NCBI RefSeq assembly: GCF_000224085.1 | Contig: NC_015945.1 | Span: 1,809,501-1,873,500 of the forward strand | Direction of reading: 5' to 3' | DNA: 64,000 bases | From: Allomuricauda ruestringensis DSM 13258 | GTDB taxonomy: Bacteria > Bacteroidota > Bacteroidia > Flavobacteriales > Flavobacteriaceae | Part shown: piece by piece, positions 62,401-64,000 of the stretch | Layout of the letters: each line of letters begins with the position of its first letter | Numbering within the stretch: position 1 is the stretch's first letter | Made by a program: the position numbers and the translations under genes | The notes under the pieces: model-generated | What the model saw: only the letters and a program-made list of their open reading frames with translations | What the model was told of the DNA's origin: nothing | Databases searched by the model: none

Positions 62401-63838
62401 TGTTGGTAGCGACCAGTTTTACATTGTGGTCTTTAGCCATTCGTACCAAAACCTGATTGACCCGGTCCTCATCTTCTTGCCCGTGGCGCATGATCTCAAT
62501 GTAAAAATCGTCCCCGAATTGGTCTTTCCACCATAACAGAGCCTCTTCAGCCTGTTTTTCCCCAACATTCAAGATTTTGTTGGGTACCTCACCGTACAAG
62601 TTTCCCGTAAGGGCAATGATATCTTCCTTGTATTGCTCAACAACTTTTTTGTCGATTCTGGGCACGTAGTAAAAACCATCGGTGTAGGCAATCGAAGACA
62701 TTTTGGCCAGATTGTGATACCCCTTTTTGTTTTTGGCCAAGAGCACAATTTGATGCCCGTAGTCCTTTACATTTTTATTGGTGTGGTCTTCGCAAACAAA
62801 AAACTCGCAACCAACAATGGGGGTGATTTCTTTTTCCGTAGGTTGCTCACCTTTGGCGATAAGCTCTTCATTTTTTGCCTTTACCGCTTTATTGTGCCCC
62901 ATCACCTCTTTCACAAAGTGAAAGGCGCCCATCATATTGGCGTGGTCGGTAAGAGCTACGGCTGGCATACCGTGATTGGCAGTGGCCTTTACCAAATCTT
63001 TTATGTTGATGGTGGATTGAAGCACGGAGAATTGGGAGTGGTTGTGCAAGTGGACAAAAGGTTCTTCCTCCAAGGTCTCCACATTTTCTTGGATTTCCTC
63101 CTCAGAAACACCTCCCGTATCTTGTGTCCAAAGAGTATCGGCAATTTCTTTTGATGCCGCCTTTAGATTGATGTGTTTTAAACCGATTAACTCTATCTCC
63201 TTTGGATTGGCTTCGGAAAAACGTTCAAAATAGTCAGGTTGAACGTCTAGTTCTTGGTAGGAGTATTGTTTTTTACGAATCAATTCCAAAAAACAGCGGG
63301 TGGTCGCCTCAACATCTGCCGTAGCGTTATGCGCTTCAGCAAAGGGTTCCCCGAACAAAAATTCGTGGAGTTCGGTCAGGGTAGGCAATTTGAATTTACC
63401 CCCACGCCCCCCTGGAATTTTACAAAGTTCCGCGGTATGTTCGGTACAGGTGTCCAGTACGGGGAGTTCGATCATTGGGCTTTCCACACCTTCACGGTGG
63501 AACTCACACCCCATAATATTGATGTCGAAGCCCACATTTTGACCCACTACAAATTTAGTCTGCTTTAAAGCCTTATTGAAAGCCTCCAAAACTTCATTCA
63601 ATGGTACGCCTTTTTCTTCGGCCAATGCCGTGGATATGCCGTGTATCTGTTCCGCTTCGTAGGGTACGTTAAACCCTTCGGGTTTTACCAAAAAATCTTG
63701 TTGCGCTATCAGGTTTCCGAGTTCATCGTGCAACTGCCATGCTATCTGAACGCATCTTGGCCAGTTATCGGTGTCGGTGATTGGGGCATCCCAACGTTTG
63801 GGTAAACCTGTGGTTTCCGTATCAAAAATCAAATACAT
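59453..63838 (-). CDS. dnaE: DNA polymerase III alpha subunit with fused N-terminal DnaQ-like exonuclease
   Basis: This replicative polymerase has 1461 residues, about 300 more than E. coli DnaE. Residues 1-190 are a DEDD exonuclease: FDTETTG with D6 and E8, IHGIS, GQNVGFDINI and HNATADVEATTR. The PHP domain starts near HNHSQFSVL (about 260) and the palm aspartates lie in PDIDIDF at 688-694. Tau/clamp and OB regions follow (GVITDVQHRVSKNGKGWG). Proofreading may thus be built into the chain. The start is Met1 of the exonuclease, with no room for a longer N-terminus. The gene is transcribed away from the window end and precedes trxA. Confidence 0.97.
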   Translation of the reverse strand: MYLIFDTETTGLPKRWDAPITDTDNWPRCVQIAWQLHDELGNLIAQQDFLVKPEGFNVPYEAEQIHGISTALAEEKGVPLNEVLEAFNKALKQTKFVVGQNVGFDINIMGCEFHREGVESPMIELPVLDTCTEHTAELCKIPGGRGGKFKLPTLTELHEFLFGEPFAEAHNATADVEATTRCFLELIRKKQYSYQELDVQPDYFERFSEANPKEIELIGLKHINLKAASKEIADTLWTQDTGGVSEEEIQENVETLEEEPFVHLHNHSQFSVLQSTINIKDLVKATANHGMPAVALTDHANMMGAFHFVKEVMGHNKAVKAKNEELIAKGEQPTEKEITPIVGCEFFVCEDHTNKNVKDYGHQIVLLAKNKKGYHNLAKMSSIAYTDGFYYVPRIDKKVVEQYKEDIIALTGNLYGEVPNKILNVGEKQAEEALLWWKDQFGDDFYIEIMRHGQEDEDRVNQVLVRMAKDHNVKLVATNNTYYCDKTDAEAHDILLCVKDGEKQSTPIGRGRGYRYGLPNQEYYFKSSDEMKELFKDLPEAILNIKEIVDKIEPFDLASDILLPKFSIPEEFKDPEDEVDGGNRGENAYLRHITYKGAEKRYGELTEEVRERIDFELEIIKNSGYPGYFLIVEDFIREARNMDVSVGPGRGSAAGSVVAYCLTITNIDPLKYDLLFERFLNPDRVSMPDIDIDFDDEGRSRVMDYVINKYGANQVAQIITYGTMAAKSSIRDTARVLDLPLGDADRIAKLIPNMSKLNKIFGVDEADLKKKFRSDDLEKVHELLNIAETDDLEGQTLKMARVLEGSLRNTGIHACGVIITPDDITNFVPVSVAKDSDLYVTQFDNSVVESAGLLKMDFLGLKTLTLIKDTVKIVKARTGIDLVPDDFPLDDEKTYELFQRGDTVGIFQYESPGMQKHMKNLKPTVFDDLIAMNALYRPGPMEYIPSFIARKHGEEEISYDLPEMEEYLQETYGITVYQEQVMLLSQKLAGFSKGDADVLRKAMGKKIFALLEKLKPQFLDGGEKNGHPRDVLEKIWKDWEAFASYAFNKSHSTCYAYIAYQTAYLKAHYPAEYMAAVLSNNMNDIKQVTFFMEECKRMGLEVLGPDVNESYYKFAVNKDNAVRFGMGAIKGVGRSAVETIVENRKDDGHYKSIFDLAKRVDLRAANKKAFENLALAGGFDSFGDTHRAQYFHDEGDGITFLEKAVKYGSKFQENQNSSQVSLFGEASEVQIPEPIVPPCEEWGTMEKLRREKEVVGIYISGHPLDDFKKEIKAFCKNTVSDFSRLEEHVNRELTVAGVITDVQHRVSKNGKGWGLFTLEDYNESYELRIFGEEYLKFRHFLMINSFVHVRAYVREGWVNRDTGKKGDPRLQFNDFKQLQDVMDAFAKKLTIKLNIDRLQEQRIQTLKDTLTLHKGDHPISFVIYEMQEEIKLKLSSRKQKVKINSELLSELEAHEIHYKLN

Positions 63839-63927
63839 AGGCTATCTGTCTCGGTCAAAAAAAAGAATAGATAAAAGTACGGAAGAAGATAGGTTTGATA
63901 AAAAAGAGTTGTGATGAGTTATCAACT

Positions 63928-63956
63928 AAAAAAGCCGGGAGAATATCCCAGCTTTT
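63928..63956 (-). terminator. Terminator of the gene entering from the window end
   Basis: AAAAGC..GGGA pairs with TCCC..GCTTTT with one mismatch, and the minus-strand stem is followed by six T. It lies just past the stop codon at 63964. Confidence 0.7.
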
Positions 63957-63963
63957 CTTGTTG

Positions 63964-64000
63964 TTATCTATTGACTTTTGGAATTACGATACTGCTGTTT
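63964..64000 (-). CDS. 3' end of a gene continuing beyond the window
   Basis: On the minus strand the last visible codons read NSSIVIPKVNR followed by TAA at 63966-63964, directly upstream of a terminator hairpin. The protein cannot be identified from 11 residues. Confidence 0.45.
   Translation of the reverse strand, partial: NSSIVIPKVNR

Noticed and set aside
62633..63154. A 173-residue plus-strand open frame opposite dnaE
   Set aside because: It lies wholly inside the confidently identified dnaE gene and has no recognisable features.

Overview
The window looks like a chromosomal segment of a marine-type member of the Flavobacteriaceae (Bacteroidota). Direct support: two proteins end in gliding/type-B type IX secretion (T9SS) sorting domains, each next to a PorP/SprF-like gene; a secreted metalloprotease ends in a type-A-like sorting domain; several promoters fit the Bacteroidota pattern (TTTG, about 20 nt, TAnnTTTG); NrdB carries an N-terminal ATP-cone; DnaE has a DnaQ-like exonuclease fused to its N-terminus. 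The overall feel resembles Muricauda/Allomuricauda relatives, but the genus is a guess. No rRNA, CRISPR array, insertion sequence, phage or integrase gene was seen.

Layout. 1-8.0 kb: ribF, a secreted M12B-like metalloprotease with a translationally coupled lipoprotein, then pth, rplY (L25) and prs. 8.0-8.5 kb: tRNA-Leu(CAA) with promoter and terminator, followed by a small intact gene and a frameshifted, truncated nucleotidyltransferase remnant. 9-12 kb: the class I ribonucleotide reductase pair nrdB-nrdA. 12.4-16.7 kb: a large DUF11-repeat adhesin and its PorP/SprF partner, then a siroheme-synthesis dehydrogenase. 17.4-20.1 kb: a LytTR response regulator with a 7TMR-DISM histidine kinase. 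20.15-21.0 kb: a gene desert rich in inverted repeats. 21-31.4 kb: unknown small genes, a dienelactone-hydrolase-like lipoprotein, a second PorP/SprF gene and adhesin (with three near-identical 258-bp repeats), an OmpA/TSP3 protein and a YegP-like protein. 31.5-35.5 kb: the full proC-proB-proA proline operon and a GNAT-rpsU operon behind a structured leader. 35.9-44.5 kb: a membrane acyltransferase-like protein, two PAS-HTH regulators, each divergent from genes for secreted proteins of unknown role. 44.6-53.8 kb: a same-strand series of exported hydrolases (amidohydrolase, two beta-lactamase-fold proteins, C45-type Ntn hydrolase, polysaccharide deacetylase) plus an FG-GAP protein. 54.0-57.7 kb: a single-chain restriction-modification gene between a tRNA-Asp gene and a 13-bp copy of that tRNA's 3' end, read here as a small integrated island. 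57.9-64 kb: a DUF58 protein, thioredoxin and the DNA polymerase III alpha subunit.

Core genes for DNA precursors (nrdBA, prs), replication (dnaE), translation (pth, rplY, rpsU), cofactors (ribF, siroheme) and proline are thus interleaved with surface and secretion modules. Accessory change is concentrated at the two tRNA genes, in the adhesin repeats and at three families of palindromic intergenic repeats. The observations most worth a second look are the tRNA-Asp restriction island with its zinc-ribbon microprotein, the broken nucleotidyltransferase pair at tRNA-Leu, the structured leader before rpsU, the hairpin-rich desert at 20.2-21.0 kb and the GC-rich 258-bp repeats.
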